Assembly (NCBI GenBank): GCA_039881145.1
Contig: JAYKKI010000139.1
Coordinates: 1,550,001-1,614,000 of the forward strand
Direction: 5' to 3'
Length of the DNA: 64,000 nucleotides
Source of the DNA: Druceiella hillmani
Lineage: Eukaryota; Arthropoda; Insecta; Lepidoptera; Hepialidae
Numbering within the stretch: the first letter of the stretch is position 1; each line of letters starts with the position of its first letter. The notes below the pieces were generated by a model. The model ran no database searches. It was not told where the DNA came from and saw only the letters and a program-made list of their open reading frames with translations. The translations under genes were made by a program, and so were the position numbers. Positions 1 to 13,010 of this stretch are shown in pieces.

Positions 1-260
1 GAAAAAGTAAGGATATTATATTCTATAACAACATATACCTAACCTAACAATAAGATCCAACATAACCAATCAAAACCAAATCTAATCTAATTCATCCCAA
101 CTTAACCTAATCAAACCTAAACCAATCTAATCCAACATTACTTAATCGAACAAAACCCATCCCAACCTTACTTGACATAATCCAACCGAGTTAGGTAACC
201 ACGTCCTAACTTAATCTAATATCTAACACAACCCAACGTAACCAAAGCTTACGTAAAACT
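1..260. repeat. Degenerate CCTAA-like tract
   Basis: The first ~250 bases are pyrimidine/A-rich and repeat variants of AACCTAA, AATCTAA and AACCCAA with a loose 5-10 base periodicity. CCTAA is the complement of the ancestral arthropod telomere unit TTAGG. The tract is too degenerate to be an active telomere. It is better read as an interstitial telomere-like or simple repeat of the kind scattered in insect genomes. It ends near a C-run at about 319. Confidence 0.55.
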
Positions 261-3200
261 AACTTAGGTGTGGAAAGAGGTATGCATATGTGCAAAGGTA
301 GAATAATCTCCTACATTTCCCCCCACACCCAATTTTATTAGGTCATATTGCACATTTCTAATTTTCAAATCAAAATAACTAACTTCTTAAGTTATATGAG
401 CTCACCTTAAAAGTACCCTTCATCGGTATGAAAATATCTTATGCTCTAGCTTGGACTTTACGCAGAATTGCTGTAATAATTTCAGTACCTATACATCAGC
501 TTTAAGTTCGCGCGCTTGGCCTACGGCCTGATTGAAGGTTTAATTCGCGATCTTTGTAAAACATTTGACCAAAAGAGTACGTTCAATAATAGTCTTAGGA
601 ACAATCTCATTAAAAATCATGAAATTCAATTAAGGTTACTAATTTTTAAGTAAAGGATATATAACAAAAAAATGGATAAGTAACTAAGTAATAGATAAAA
701 CGTCCTATAAGGAATAATGTAAAGGTATAAAGGCAGACAAAATATTAAATTGAATGAAACATTTTATTACCTAGAAGACAATGGTGTCATAATAAATATG
801 ACACAGAAATATGACGCAGTGCGGCAAGATGAAACTATAACTGTAGAATATATTACAAGAGTCCCAACGTCGATACGTTTACGGCAACACTATCTACATT
901 TGCATCCAACCACAACTATATTTTATATACTTTTGCCTTCTTTGACTATCTCTCCCTTTAATTAGAGACATTCTATTTTTGAATGTGGGAAATTTTTCCT
1001 ACCGTATATTTGATTGTTGCCTGAAGCCTTTTTCTGTTAGTTTTATAAGAGTAATAACATATCTATAAAACGCTTTAACTATTTAAAAATTTAGTTTAAA
1101 AATTTAAACCTTCCAACAGTTTTAAATAAAACACCTACATCGACTAATCGTTTTCTTAACATATACATCCTAAAGTGCACAAGTTATATAATCATTTTAT
1201 TTTATGAAATCTTGTACTCGTATGTCAAGAAATAAAATAAAACAAGTTTTATGTACCTGGTGAAAATACGATAAAAATTTTAATCCGACTTACGTAGGAA
1301 AACCTCTCAGCAATTCAAAATACATAGTGTAAGAGGCATGAACAATGGTAGCGACCGCACAATGCCGCCTGACTTACATCATATATTACAACAAACAAGA
1401 AATTAGTAATTTAAAAATTAATTATGTTTTCAATTAGTCAATTAGTTATACAGTAGTTATTTAAAAACTTTAAGGTATTCACTTGTGGTACTAAAAATCA
1501 TATATTCAATATCTTGTAGGAACAAAATTTATTAAATTGTCAGTGTCACTGGAAACAAAGTTATTCATGTTACATGTAATAATGTAATATCGTAATAATA
1601 TTTATTTCATGGAAATATTATTAAACATGTACCATATTTAATATATTCTAGCATATGGTTGATATGCGGTTGCTGTGGTATCTTTCGAGAGTTAGTTTTG
1701 TTTGATTCGTGACTGAGCGCTGTATACAATTGCCATTTGTTCAGACTATTTATTCCATACGATCGCAGATTGTGCGGGTCGATAAAAATACATTTATGAT
1801 TTATAGAATTCACTTGCTGTAAATGACGTCGTTATATATTCAATTGACACGAGGCAATGGGAATACTACAACCGCCGAAAAATTAGAATTTGTGTTTTTC
1901 ATGGAAACCAATTTAGTTACATTTAATTGAGAAGAAAATGTTCTCAGTGTTAGAAATTTTTAAGTTCAAAAACACAATTCAAAAACTCGTTCTTTTCGTA
2001 AATAATTTGAGGATTATGAATATTATAATGAGGTATAATAATTTGAGGAGGTGAAGCATTTAGCAGTATATGAGGGCGGCTCTGTAAATATTGTATACTT
2101 TTTCCAGTCAAACAATACCTTGTGAAGACTATAACAAAACAACAGTTTTTTTACGTAATATTAGAAAATACTTATAAAATCTTTTATTTTATATCTTTTG
2201 TTATAATATTGCGTATTGTAATTAAATTATTGTCGTTAAAATAATGGAGACAACTCCTAATCTAATAGGTTACCACTTCTCAAACGACACAAGTCATTCA
2301 TTTTAATTTAGTTCATTAATAAATTTAACTTCCATCTTTTATTCGAATTGGTTTCCAAATTCATATTCCTTAAATAAATTTATAGAACATATTTTAGAAA
2401 ATAACATTGAAATTGATGGCACAATCTTCAAAAACTATTATTTTGTTCGTTCAAACGTTCATTTGAAACGATTGCATTAGACTTCAGGAGCTGGAAACTG
2501 AACGAAAAATTTAGTTATCAGAGTATTTACTGGCTGTTTTATATTTAAACAAAATTAGTATAAAAAGTTGTAAAATACCCATAGATTCCGACAACAATTT
2601 AATCGAAGAAAATTGGTTTCATGAAGTTTCTTTTGCAATTATTTTTGTTAAAAATCAAATGTCCCTTTTTTCAATATTTATATATTACTTTAGTTTTGTT
2701 TGGGCTATATACACTTTTGAAATTAATACATCTAAACTATTTGATTTCAGTTCGAGAATTATATTTCAACAAATAATTTTTTTAAATTCTTATATTTTCC
2801 AATGAATATATATTTGAAAATAGTTTAAAAATTCAGTTTAATCTATTAATTATTTAAAAAAAAAAGGAATAAACAGAAAAATGTTTTCAACCACTTTGTT
2901 AACAGTCTTTTATTTACTGTCTAACATTAAAAGGAAGGTGCTTGAAACTAATTCAATGACACTCTGTGTTATATAAGCATAATATTTTACCAAGTAAGCA
3001 ACACGAGCTTAGAAATATATTTCATGGTTGAAATATATTGGTAATACTTTTCCTGACCTTTCTTCCCAAGCAGGAAAATTTTTGATAGAAACCTTTTTCG
3101 ATCAATTTCAATGAAATAATTCTAATAAATGGGATATATTTTTCGTCGAAATATCTAATTCGATGAATATCATATTTCTCCCATTCATTTGTTACCTGTC

Positions 3201-6200
3201 CTATCCGAGTTTTATTATCATCCTTCATTTACCTCTATCGGAAAAGATTATATATTTTAATGGTATTGGATAAATCACATTAAAATAAAATATAAATGTA
3301 ATTGAGTTGGTGAAGGACGTGAAATATTGATATTCTTTATGAAAATATTCGACGACCCTTATTTTACGAAAAATGTAGTAATATTTGTACTTTCTTGAAA
3401 AGAATAGAAGTACCCAGGCGGACGTCAATAAAAAATGAGAAAATATATGTATTTTCATAAAAAATATTAATAAATACGCACGAGTCTCATAAAATTACGA
3501 AGCTGTGCTCCAAACTCGTATAAAATCTGAAGGGTGCATCTGATTGTCTGTAAAATAATTTTATTTGGTATTGTCCAGTGGAACGAATGAAATGAATTTT
3601 TTTCAAGCTCGGAAATCCAATTCTATTTATTAGTTATACCATCCAAATATTTTAAACCCATTTTAAAAGAAAACTAAAGAAAAGCTAACTTAATCGGATT
3701 CGAAGAACTGTATACAGTATACTATTCGTATTAATCCATAGATAGTACTTATTGTTTGAGTTATGATCAAAAAAATTTTCAGGAGAGTGAGGCAAGAAAT
3801 GGAATTTTTTACTCATCTTACCATAGCTAACCGCTTGAATTGTTCTTATTTTATAACAGCCATGAGGAGTTTGAATTAACTGTTGTCAAAAAAATGCCAA
3901 ATTTTTGTCAAAGATCGAAACAATATTAATGTTAAATTTAAATTATCGCTAAATGTCATTTTGCAAAAATTTATTCTTGACTTTACACCAGACCACTGAT
4001 TGATTTACGTTGAATAATATTATTTAGCCATAGGGTTTGGAATTTTTCTCAAAATATCGTCACGAATTACGAAAAAATATTATAAAAATTGAAAGGCTAA
4101 AATATGATTGGTTAATGACAGCATCGAACCTCCAAATGCATTAATTTAATGTGTTAATTAAAATGTTCGCTAAAACGTAACCTGGATCGGATGAAGTCAT
4201 TAATAATGTTGTGATGAAAAATGGTATATGTGCAGGATAAACTATACTTTTTGTACCTAACCTGAGCTGAATACCAGAATGATATCCCACTCCTATGTTA
4301 GGGAAATATGAAGTGGGTTATTCATTGATTACTTAAAAAAATGTCTATGACGGTTGTACAATTGTACTCTCAGTAATTAGGTTAAGTTATTAGCTTACAA
4401 ATTAAGCATACAACGTGGCAGAGTTCATTATATCCTTTAACATATACTCATAACTAATGATAGGAATTGAACAGGTTCAGAGCTTTAAACAATTATTAAT
4501 CTATTAAAATCGAAGACCGTCAAAAAGCATTGTCAATTTTTTTTAAAATTTATTTCATCAAATTTTTGTACTAAAAAGGTATATTGTCACTGCCTTTCTG
4601 ATGACATTTAGTCATTGAAAGGATGGTGTGTCAATATGTAGTTTGATTTCGTTTTGATGTTAGGTTAGGAAGATATTAACCAACGCAATATATATTGAAA
4701 TTTTTAAAAAAATAATGTGATTGGTATTTAGATTTTATTACGTTGTTTATACCTGTTACATCAATGCTTATAAAATTGATTGTATTTACCTCGTTTAGAT
4801 ATTTTTTCGCGAGTGTCCACGACACAATTGATATCTGGTTATGGAATTACATTTTCTTTAACTAATTTAATTTTGCATACACAATTGTGATTGGTCGATT
4901 AATATGATAAATATTTTCATAACTTTTCTACGTATTTCCAACATTTTACTGATCAAATCGCGGATGTACTTGCAGTACTCCTTACAACACAATTAGAACC
5001 TTTAATACTTTAAATGCCTCATGAATATTTAGCCATTATTTTTTAATTCCTGTGATCGGTCTCTGTTGCGTTTAAATCGTGGCAAGGTCTTGAACCGAAT
5101 TACTATCAATCAAACGCTTTATTCTGATAATATCTACATTTTTCCATACGTGATTATCACAACCACCTATTCACCTGAAAACGTCGTGTGAGATATCATA
5201 TCAAATAATTCACAGTTAATTTTTCTTTCAAGTCTAGCGCTATTTTCGTATCTTACGAACAACCAGTATTCGAAACGGAGAGTAATTATGAACTAGAAAG
5301 TAACCTTTTTTAGGAAAGTACACTTCGTTTTCAAATATCGTGTGGCCATATCGTCTTTTTGGTCAGTCGATTACAATAAAGTATAATATATATTTAAAAT
5401 AAAATCCATCAGAATTCCCAAGAAATGATGTGATAGAAATCACTCTAAATGTTTCTGTATGATGCGTAAATTAATAAGCAGGCTTAAAAAACGGAAAAAA
5501 ATTTTAAAAGTAATATATTTGTTTTATATTACTACTTTTCCTTTCCCAACATATTGGGTTTTTTATTAAAAAATTCATTGTACAGACGCGCCAATTTTGT
5601 AGTATTTTTAAACATATGTGCAAAAAGAATGAAAGAATCAAATTTATACATCCTAATGCTAAACGTACCAAAATATTCTTAATATTAATAACTTATTAAA
5701 TGTTCATACAAATTTGGGAAAAATGTAAACTTGTGAAAGTTATATGCGTAGAACATAACCGAAGAAGATGTCTGTACTAATGCGTCTGAAGGCATTCAGA
5801 TTTTTTTTAGCACCAACCCCTTTCACACCACGCCACACTCACTTCTGGGTATATCCATTTCGCCAATGTAAGTCCGGGTGAAAAATTTCTTTGTGGGATT
5901 TAAAATACACTGAATACCAACTATTGATGCAAATAGGTACTTCATACGTGTGTGTAATTATAACGCATCGAGCTACTAGCCATGTCGTTCTTGTACCAAT
6001 GCAATGTAAACGAATTTTTGAAATTATTAATTTCGCACGTCTTCGAATTGAGTGGATCATTTACGTTGAAATGAAAATTGAAAATTACTTTAAATCGACA
6101 TTTTATTTTATTTTGAAACACCGTCTGAATTGAGGTAGCAGATTTTCCTTGTTCAAAACAAACACACAATTAGGTAAAATTTCCAAAAGCAATGTTTGTG

Positions 6201-6235
6201 CACAGACAGGCTTATGCTCCATTTTATTACACATC
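261..6235. other. Non-coding AT-rich stretch
   Basis: No gene, RNA or recognisable transposon was found in these ~6 kb. Open frames are at most ~80 codons, lysine/isoleucine/asparagine/phenylalanine-rich, and share no family motif. A small GC-richer patch with a GGCCTACGGCC palindrome lies at about 517-527. The base composition is that of unconstrained intergenic or intronic insect DNA. Confidence 0.5.
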
Positions 6236-6378
<143 letters not shown>

Positions 6379-6568
6379 GGATTGTCTACACAACTTACGA
6401 CGTTCAGTAGGTTAAGAGTACGGCAGTTTGTGAAACGCTTTCGGTTGAATTTTATTTTAAAATACTTTAACAGCCAAAGTCTTTTAAATTATGCAAATAG
6501 TTCATTAAAGTTTTGGTTTGGCAATAGTACTTCTAAGCAAAAGTATTTGTGTATCTTAACCATTAATC

Positions 6569-6614
6569 ACCGTCAGTTATACTACAGTAGCTAACTACCG
6601 TCAGTTATACTACA
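6569..6614. repeat. Short direct duplication, 18-bp units
   Basis: The unit ACCGTCAGTTATACTACA occurs twice, 28 bp apart (about 6569-6586 and 6597-6614). It looks like a local duplication near the left part of repeat copy A. Confidence 0.8.
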
Positions 6615-6751
6615 ATAAAAATAACATCACCGTGTTTACATCCCAAAACAATTTCTGTCTAGGAAACCTCATTGGTACCGCCGCTGTTCGACATTGAGTG
6701 GTTTAGTTACTTAAATTTCCATTAAATAAAAAAATAACTCGCAAAAATGAC

Positions 6752-6801
6752 ATTATTTGCTCTAAAATAACTGCAAATTATTTGCTCTAAAATAACTACA
6801 A
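6752..6801. repeat. 25-bp tandem duplication inside copy A
   Basis: Two adjacent 25-bp units beginning ATTATTTGCTCTAAAATAAC differ at one base. The homologous position in copy B (about 37,335-37,360) has only one diverged unit, so the duplication arose after the two copies separated. Confidence 0.85.
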
Positions 6802-8705
6802 ATTTTGGCTAATTCGTAGTTATAAAAGGGTAAATTACTGAAGATTATTTACATTGAAAATATACTTTCAGACTTTACATATTGAATCAAAGTCCTTTGC
6901 AATGCTTTAACGTTCTCTGGGCAAAAAAGAGAATATTACGTTATACATAACTTAGAATAGCATAGTTCCAAAGAATGTATAAAACCAGTAATAAAATATT
7001 TTTTACGCGTGAAGATTTTCATGCAATAAAAGAAAATGCGGAGAAAACTTTATAACAGCATCTAACATACTCCTTTATCTACCTAAGCAAAATAATTTTT
7101 TTATCACAGCCGGAGGCTATATATACAAAAAGTAAAGGGGCTAAAAAAATACGTACACGTTTCCTTTTACTTAGCTGGAAAATAATTTCAAGTATTAATT
7201 TATCGTAAGCTCCACGCACGAAGATAAACATATTTACCTCAGAACGTGAAAACATCACGTCTTGAGTAATGATATTTTAATTGTTTTTTTTTATTTTCTT
7301 TAGAAATAAATTTATTTATAAAACCCATGTCAACTATCAAGTCACCTGTATTTTCTCCTTACAACAACATATCTAACGCTATTAAAATTGTTTTAAATCA
7401 TAACTGCAAAATTTGTGGATGGTGTGACTGAACATTATTTTTTTTAAATTCACTTTCTTCATTTATTGACGTTAAACTTCAAAGTATTTATACATTTGGC
7501 AAGCTTATGGCTACGAGCATAATGTCTTCCAATTGACCAAAATACGGTGAGCTGAATAATTACTGTTTGTGGAGATTGCATTAAACACTCAGAGGGGTAT
7601 TTTAAAATTATCTGTTGATTATAATGTAGCAATTAATAATAATATAACTATGTAATCAACATTAAACTAGTAGTAATTATATTGACAATAATTCAAGTAT
7701 CAATGTGGATTTAAAAAAATTAATAGGATTGGAAAAGATGGAATGAGATATATCCTATCAATATAGGATTTAAAGATCGGAATACCTTTTCCAGACGACT
7801 TTCGAATATGTGATTCGACGATGCATTACGAATGTTAAGATCACGGTTATTCCAGGGTTTGACAGCATGTATAGCGAAAGAGTATTGATGCAAAATAGTG
7901 GTATTTTCCTAGAATTTTCATAATTTTTTAATTATTCAAATTACATGAAAATTGTTTACGCTAGAATGATAAATTGTGGTAAGAAAACCAAACATGTGAT
8001 CTCTCCTATCGCACGATACATTATCCATTCCAATAAGAGATTTGTGAAAAGCATATTAATAATTATTTATTTCTAGAAGGGAAGTAAATTTATGGCCATA
8101 ATAATAGGTAAAACAGGAAAATTGCTTTATTTATTTGTTGGTTCATGCTAATCTCTCAAACTACATGTCCGATTAGGAAAGTTATTTTGATGTTAGATGT
8201 ATTTTGAGGAAGAATATAGATTATATGTTAACATACTACAATTCATATGGATAAAACAGTAATATGGACGAATCGTTTTTTGTTAAAATGATTTCTCTTT
8301 ATTTGCGCTAATCTCCAACACACTTCCATTTTAAAAATTATTTTTTTGTAAAAAAGTTAATATTTTAAAGAATAAAATAGTGTATATTTTCATGCCGTAA
8401 TTTATTGGATTTATCACCCAAACAATTTTTAAATTATAACAAGAATCGGCGAATACTTTTTATTCGGTAAGCAGCAGAAAAACCGGTTTATTTGTAAACT
8501 TATAATTTCTACTATTACTGCCGATATGTTCCCGACCCCGACGATCGGTGTCATTTGGTGAACAGAGTGGAGGCCTTTAGCATATTGGGGGCTGTGAGAC
8601 AGGGTGAACAGGATAATTAAGATATTCATACGCAGAGGAAATTGCAGAGTAAGACGAAACTGTATGAGCTGTTCCATAACATTTTTTACCTTTACTGTGT
8701 TGTAT

Positions 8706-9373
8706 AGTACATAAGAAGGCAAGTTAAGTTCGTTGCGAAATGCAGAAAGTACCTCCCGATTCTTCATCTCCAAGAGTGGTTTTCTTCTTTTTCCACGTCT
8801 CAACAGTAATAATATTGTTCTTTAATGATTTTTCAGCAGCCGGTATTGAGGTGAATCAGTAATCATAAGTAATATTTCAATTTGAACCATGAATAGAATT
8901 GAAAAGCTCAAGTGAATTGTATTTTGCGACGAATTCCCCTAATGGTACAAAATGTATTTCGGTATAAAAAAGGAATTTAACATCTAGAAAGTTTTTTAAT
9001 CACAAAACATTAACAATTTTATTCCACATTTTTCTGATTTTGAGGGAAAATACATAAAGAAAGGGCATCTTCCTCGAAATATCAGCAACTGTTCATCGAC
9101 GTTAGTGCAATTTCGGGTTACGATCGTAGGATGTTTTACAATGTAATCGACAAAACTTTTATAGGTGCTAATTTATTAATCAGTCTACGTTTAGCTCTCG
9201 CTGATCAGTCATCAGTAGTACGCAATTTGTCAGAAACTCAAAGCTTTTCATTGACATACAAGTTCTAAAATAGTTTATATCCGTATCATAGTTAAATAGC
9301 TCAAGCATAGTTAAAGGATGGATATTCAGGACAACACCCTAAAAATATAGTCCCAGGATATGATAGTCATGCC
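8706..9373. other. No recognisable feature
   Basis: AT-rich DNA between the dispersed repeat and the piggyBac relic. I see no coding, RNA or repeat signal here. Confidence 0.4.
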
Positions 9374-9703
9374 TTATACAAAAGAAGGATGAATCGTACT
9401 TGTAAAATCGTTATCATCCGTATCTTCTTCCCGCTGTTTATCGCTGTCTGGCTTGTACTTGAAATGTTGTATAGATATTTCAGCATTAGTGTGATCTGCT
9501 TTATTCTGCCATATTGTGTCGGGGGAAAATAAGTCCCAATTCTTCACAGCAGTACAAATAAGATTACCGGGACCTTTGTTACTTGCAGGATGAAGTAGAA
9601 TATTTGGTAGAGGCCTTCTAGATAAGTGAGAATAAGAACCGTACCATATATATTTGTTGGCAGTCGTCTGTTCCATAATACCTCTTTTATACATAACCAG
9701 CAA
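9374..9703 (-). pseudogene. piggyBac-type transposase fragment (N-terminal part)
   Basis: A 109-codon open stretch on the minus strand resembles the start of the piggyBac transposase domain (DDE_Tnp_1_7). After a basic region the peptide reads GPGNLICTAVKNWDLFSPD, then TIWQNKADHTNAEI. This parallels the family pattern of a GP/GA-x-NA linker, an aromatic-rich helix ending in 'F-(T/S)-P/D', and then 'I/V-x-x-TN-x-(Y/A)-I'. An acidic patch (REEDTDDND) follows and the frame then stops. The catalytic DDD core and the rest of the ~550-residue protein are absent, so this is a truncated, non-functional relic. Upstream on the minus strand (about 9704-9790) a serine-rich stretch may be a frameshifted acidic N-terminus. 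The family call is from memory of conserved motifs and is not certain. Confidence 0.5.
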
Positions 9704-10666
9704 CGATAAGGATGGTTACAGCTGAAGATATTGTAGCTGATGAAGAACTTCCAACATACTCAACTTCGTCACCGGAACTTTAAGAGTCCGGATTTTCTGT
9801 TCGCAAATCTGGTGTTACTTCTTTTGACTCATCTAACAACTATTCATTGAAAAATTAATCTTTGTCGTGGTCTTTTCTGACAATATGTGCAAATTAGAAT
9901 CTTACCAAAATAGTATTGAAATCAATAAGCGTAAAACAACAAAAAAATAAAAATGAACACATTAGGAAATTAGTTAGCCACGGTTAACCGACTAAATACA
10001 AATAACAATATACTCTAATTTTTATATTAATTGAATATTGCTGAAAATGCTTCAAAAAATTACTAAATTAATAACGTTGAATAACAACATGGTCTTTAAG
10101 ACATTCAAAATACATTAATTGTATCCTGAGGTAGAGATGGATCCAAATCAACCCAATACCGCCTCTTCTACACAGTCGTGCGGCTTGAGGCAGACTGATG
10201 TAAAGGGGCGCTTCGCACTTTCCTTAAAATATAAAGAGCCGCGAAATAATTACTCCCGTATGTGTAGAGTTATAACCCATTTAATATTTATTTTACTTGT
10301 ACTCTAAGGTACGGTTGGGGCACAAATATCAGAAATATTATGGGTAATTACTAGTGTTATTAATACTTGTTACATTTTTAAATATCTGGTTTTAAATTTT
10401 TTATTCTCAATATTCAAACTTTAATTTTGATGAAAATTATATATGTTATATTCACAGGAATAAAAAAAAAATACGCTAAGCTTCTTCATATAAATAAAAT
10501 GTTCATATCGATTAGTACATATTCAGCTCCATTGCACTTTTGATTGGTGAATGTTAAAACTAGAGTAAAACAGTAAGGGTAGGATACAAAGTTTAATAAA
10601 ATAAAATAGTCATCATTGAATTGCGCGATTCATCATTGAATATACTATGCTACTAACTTGCTTTAT
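9704..10666. other. No gene; possible upstream remains of the piggyBac relic at left edge
   Basis: The first ~90 bases may hold frameshifted N-terminal transposase sequence (minus strand). The remainder is AT-rich with no supported feature. The small open frame near 10,119-10,307 (+) starts at a non-ATG codon and has no family signature. Confidence 0.35.
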
Positions 10667-10930
10667 TTAACGTGTGACATTTTTGCTCAATTTTCAATAT
10701 GATATACGGAAAAAAAATCACAAAGTTGGGCAAAACAAGATGACAGCAATGTAATTTTTCGATATATCCTGGATGAAATTCTTATTGTCTGTAACTAAAT
10801 ATGTGAAACGTAACGAATCTTAGAAAGCTTTGTGTCGAGTTCAGCTTAGTGTGGCCCAATATATGAATTAATATATGGAAATGTATTGGTTGAATGTAAT
10901 TTAGTAACGTTTTCGTTGATTGCGGGTAAG
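10667..10930 (+). repeat. Local dispersed duplication, copy 1
   Basis: Colinear, diverged match to about 12,720-13,010. Shared landmarks are GACATTTTT(G/C)CTCAATT, a block GATGACAGCAATGTAATTT versus AATGACAGGAATGTGATTT, and AAATGTATTG(G/T)(T/A)TGAA followed by GTAA(T/C)TTA and TTCGTTGA. It is probably an old repeat family with no coding content. Confidence 0.6.
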
Positions 10931-12719
10931 AAATGTGTTCTTATCTAATAAATAAATATTTGATTAATCAAGCGAAAGACTGCATATGAACAAATGATAC
11001 AAAATGTTTAAATACATATTTTGTAAACAATCTCTTTATTTATATAACTTTTATTAAAACGCTTTCAATGACCCATTTATCTAAATGTTGCATTTAAAAT
11101 TTCAATCAGTTTTAATTATCCCTGAGGTCTAAAATTTATGTAATTTTGATGAATATATAATGCTAATATCGATTTTATATATGATGGAGAAGAAGTTTGA
11201 TTGAAATACACGGTATTGAATACAGCCCCGTGCACGGGCGACTCTTTAGTTGGTGCAGCAAAATGCTCACCGGTGAGTAAACGTTTATTTAGTTGCCGGA
11301 TATTAAAGTTTCAATGCACGGGGGCACGTAGAAGAACATGATAAATGCTTATAATATTCAGCTAGCGCCCGTTATAGTCGAGTACTTTAACAAAACATAT
11401 TCCTTTAAGTTGACTTTTATTTATATTTTGCTTTTTAATATTTTAAAAGGGTTTACGCACCTCAAAAGGAAACACTATTTTTTTCCCATATCACGCTCGA
11501 GTTCCTCTACCCGTATATACAACCATTTTTCCAAGAATTCTTGGCATAGAAACATTAAATTTGGCATTATACTAAACTATATCAACCCGTGTAAATCTCA
11601 AAGTGGAGACCACACTCAATCATGAGTGCATTAGTATAGTGTGCGAGTGCTTACACAATTTGTATTGTCGTCCTGCGTCACTGGCTACAGCGGCATTGTA
11701 TTCAGAATAAAAAAGTTATTCCCGTCATATAGATTGCATCTAACATTTCACTTTATATTTTATAGCGATACGCAAGTGTTTATACGAAGATACCATTAGA
11801 TAAGATACAATCACACCTGAACACATAATTGTAAAACTTGGCACGGACATAGCTCATAATTTAAATCAGCGACTTGATCACTTTTGAATCGAGAATTATT
11901 ATGATTCCTATATCATAAAAATATAAATTTGCTAAATAAAATTCTAGTAGTTTGATCGATAAGAAATCGTCAATAGATGGCGCAACTTACGTATATCCAA
12001 TATTTATTATTATTTATAGATTGATTTTACGATGTTGACATTGGGTTAGAGTCAATTCCCACCATGTTACTCGAAAATCCACGCAAATGATGTCGTGAGC
12101 AAAGAGTTGGTAAAGCTTTCTAAATATAAAGTCAGATCAAAAATATTTTTCCGGTATATAGAAAGAATATACAAATTGTGTAGTAGAATTTTAACAAATT
12201 GCAATTGATTTCATTGAAATAGAAATTGAATTAAACATATCAGTATGTATTATATGAATATGGATTATTCCTTAGGACTGTTCAGAAAGAAAAAGTAGAT
12301 AAAATCGGAAGCCATTGGTTTTTTAAAAGAAACTCGTATCTATAAATTTATTTCCATTTTTGGATTAGCGCACAGAAAAATTACTTCAAATTTAATTTTT
12401 TAATAAAAATGCGGAAGAAACCATTATGAGGTTTTAATGGTATATAATATTATTTTTATTCTCAAATGAATACATATAATGAACGTAATTTAGCAGCTAT
12501 TAGATTCATGTCTACAAAAACAAGCGCTATGGGTAGATGCATAAGTAGCCTTCTTGAATTAAATCGCGGAGAAAAATTAATATACAATTAACATGTCATT
12601 AGTCTTATCAGTGAGTAATTATGTTATAGCCTAGAGTAATGGCTGTGCACTAAAGATTAATGGAATGCGGCGTTAAAGTAAACGATAAACGGGAAATACC
12701 AGGAACAATTTGCTTGTAA
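10931..12719. other. Mostly featureless; CpG-rich palindromic patch at 11,221-11,335
   Basis: AT-rich and without recognised genes. A GC-rich patch at 11,221-11,335 contains two perfect 12-bp palindromes, CCCGTGCACGGG (11,227-11,238) and CTCACCGGTGAG (11,266-11,277). The second overlaps a donor-like CCGGTGAGTAA. A short open frame at 11,338-11,625 (+) has no recognisable family. Confidence 0.4.
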
Positions 12720-13010
12720 TATTTCACATAAGACATTTTTCCTCAATTGCGGATATCGCATATTGTCAAACAAATCATGAAGTCGGACAGAGCAAAATGA
12801 CAGGAATGTGATTTGACGACAAATTCTGCCCTAACTTTTTATTTATTTTTATTAACTGTTTTCTGCTTCGTGTCAACTTAAGGTTGATTTCTTTCAGTTT
12901 ATTTTGTACGTTCGGCTGTCAATACGTTATCAAGTGATATGATTTATTACCAGAAAATGTATTGTATGAAAGTAACTTATTGACCTTCGTTGAGTATGAC
13001 TAAGGAGTGG
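12720..13010 (+). repeat. Local dispersed duplication, copy 2
   Basis: Diverged partner of 10,667-10,930, same orientation, about 2 kb away. The best-preserved block is GACAGAGCAAAATGACAGGA and what follows it. No coding capacity. Confidence 0.6.

Larger units (their letters stand above)
6470..8705 (+). repeat. 2-kb dispersed repeat, copy A
   Basis: This stretch aligns colinearly with 37,080-38,980 in the same orientation. Shared landmarks include GATTTTCATGCAATAAA (7013 and 37,409), the block TTATAACAGCATCTAA (7050 and 37,450), the GAACGTG/ACGTCTTGAG region (7240 and 37,725), TTTTGATGTTAGA (8188 and 38,585), TTTATTTGCGCTAAT (8299 and 38,702) and a GC-richer block at 8540-8640 matching 38,835-38,930. 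Divergence is substantial, with many indels. No intact ORF or recognised transposase spans it. It may be an old transposon of unknown class or a segmental duplication. The minus-strand open frame at 8429-8803 falls at its right end and has no recognised product. Confidence 0.75.

Noticed and set aside
8429..8803. 124-codon minus-strand frame as a gene
   Set aside because: It lies in the right end of the 2-kb repeat. The homologous region of copy B is not open in the same frame over its length, and no family motif is visible.
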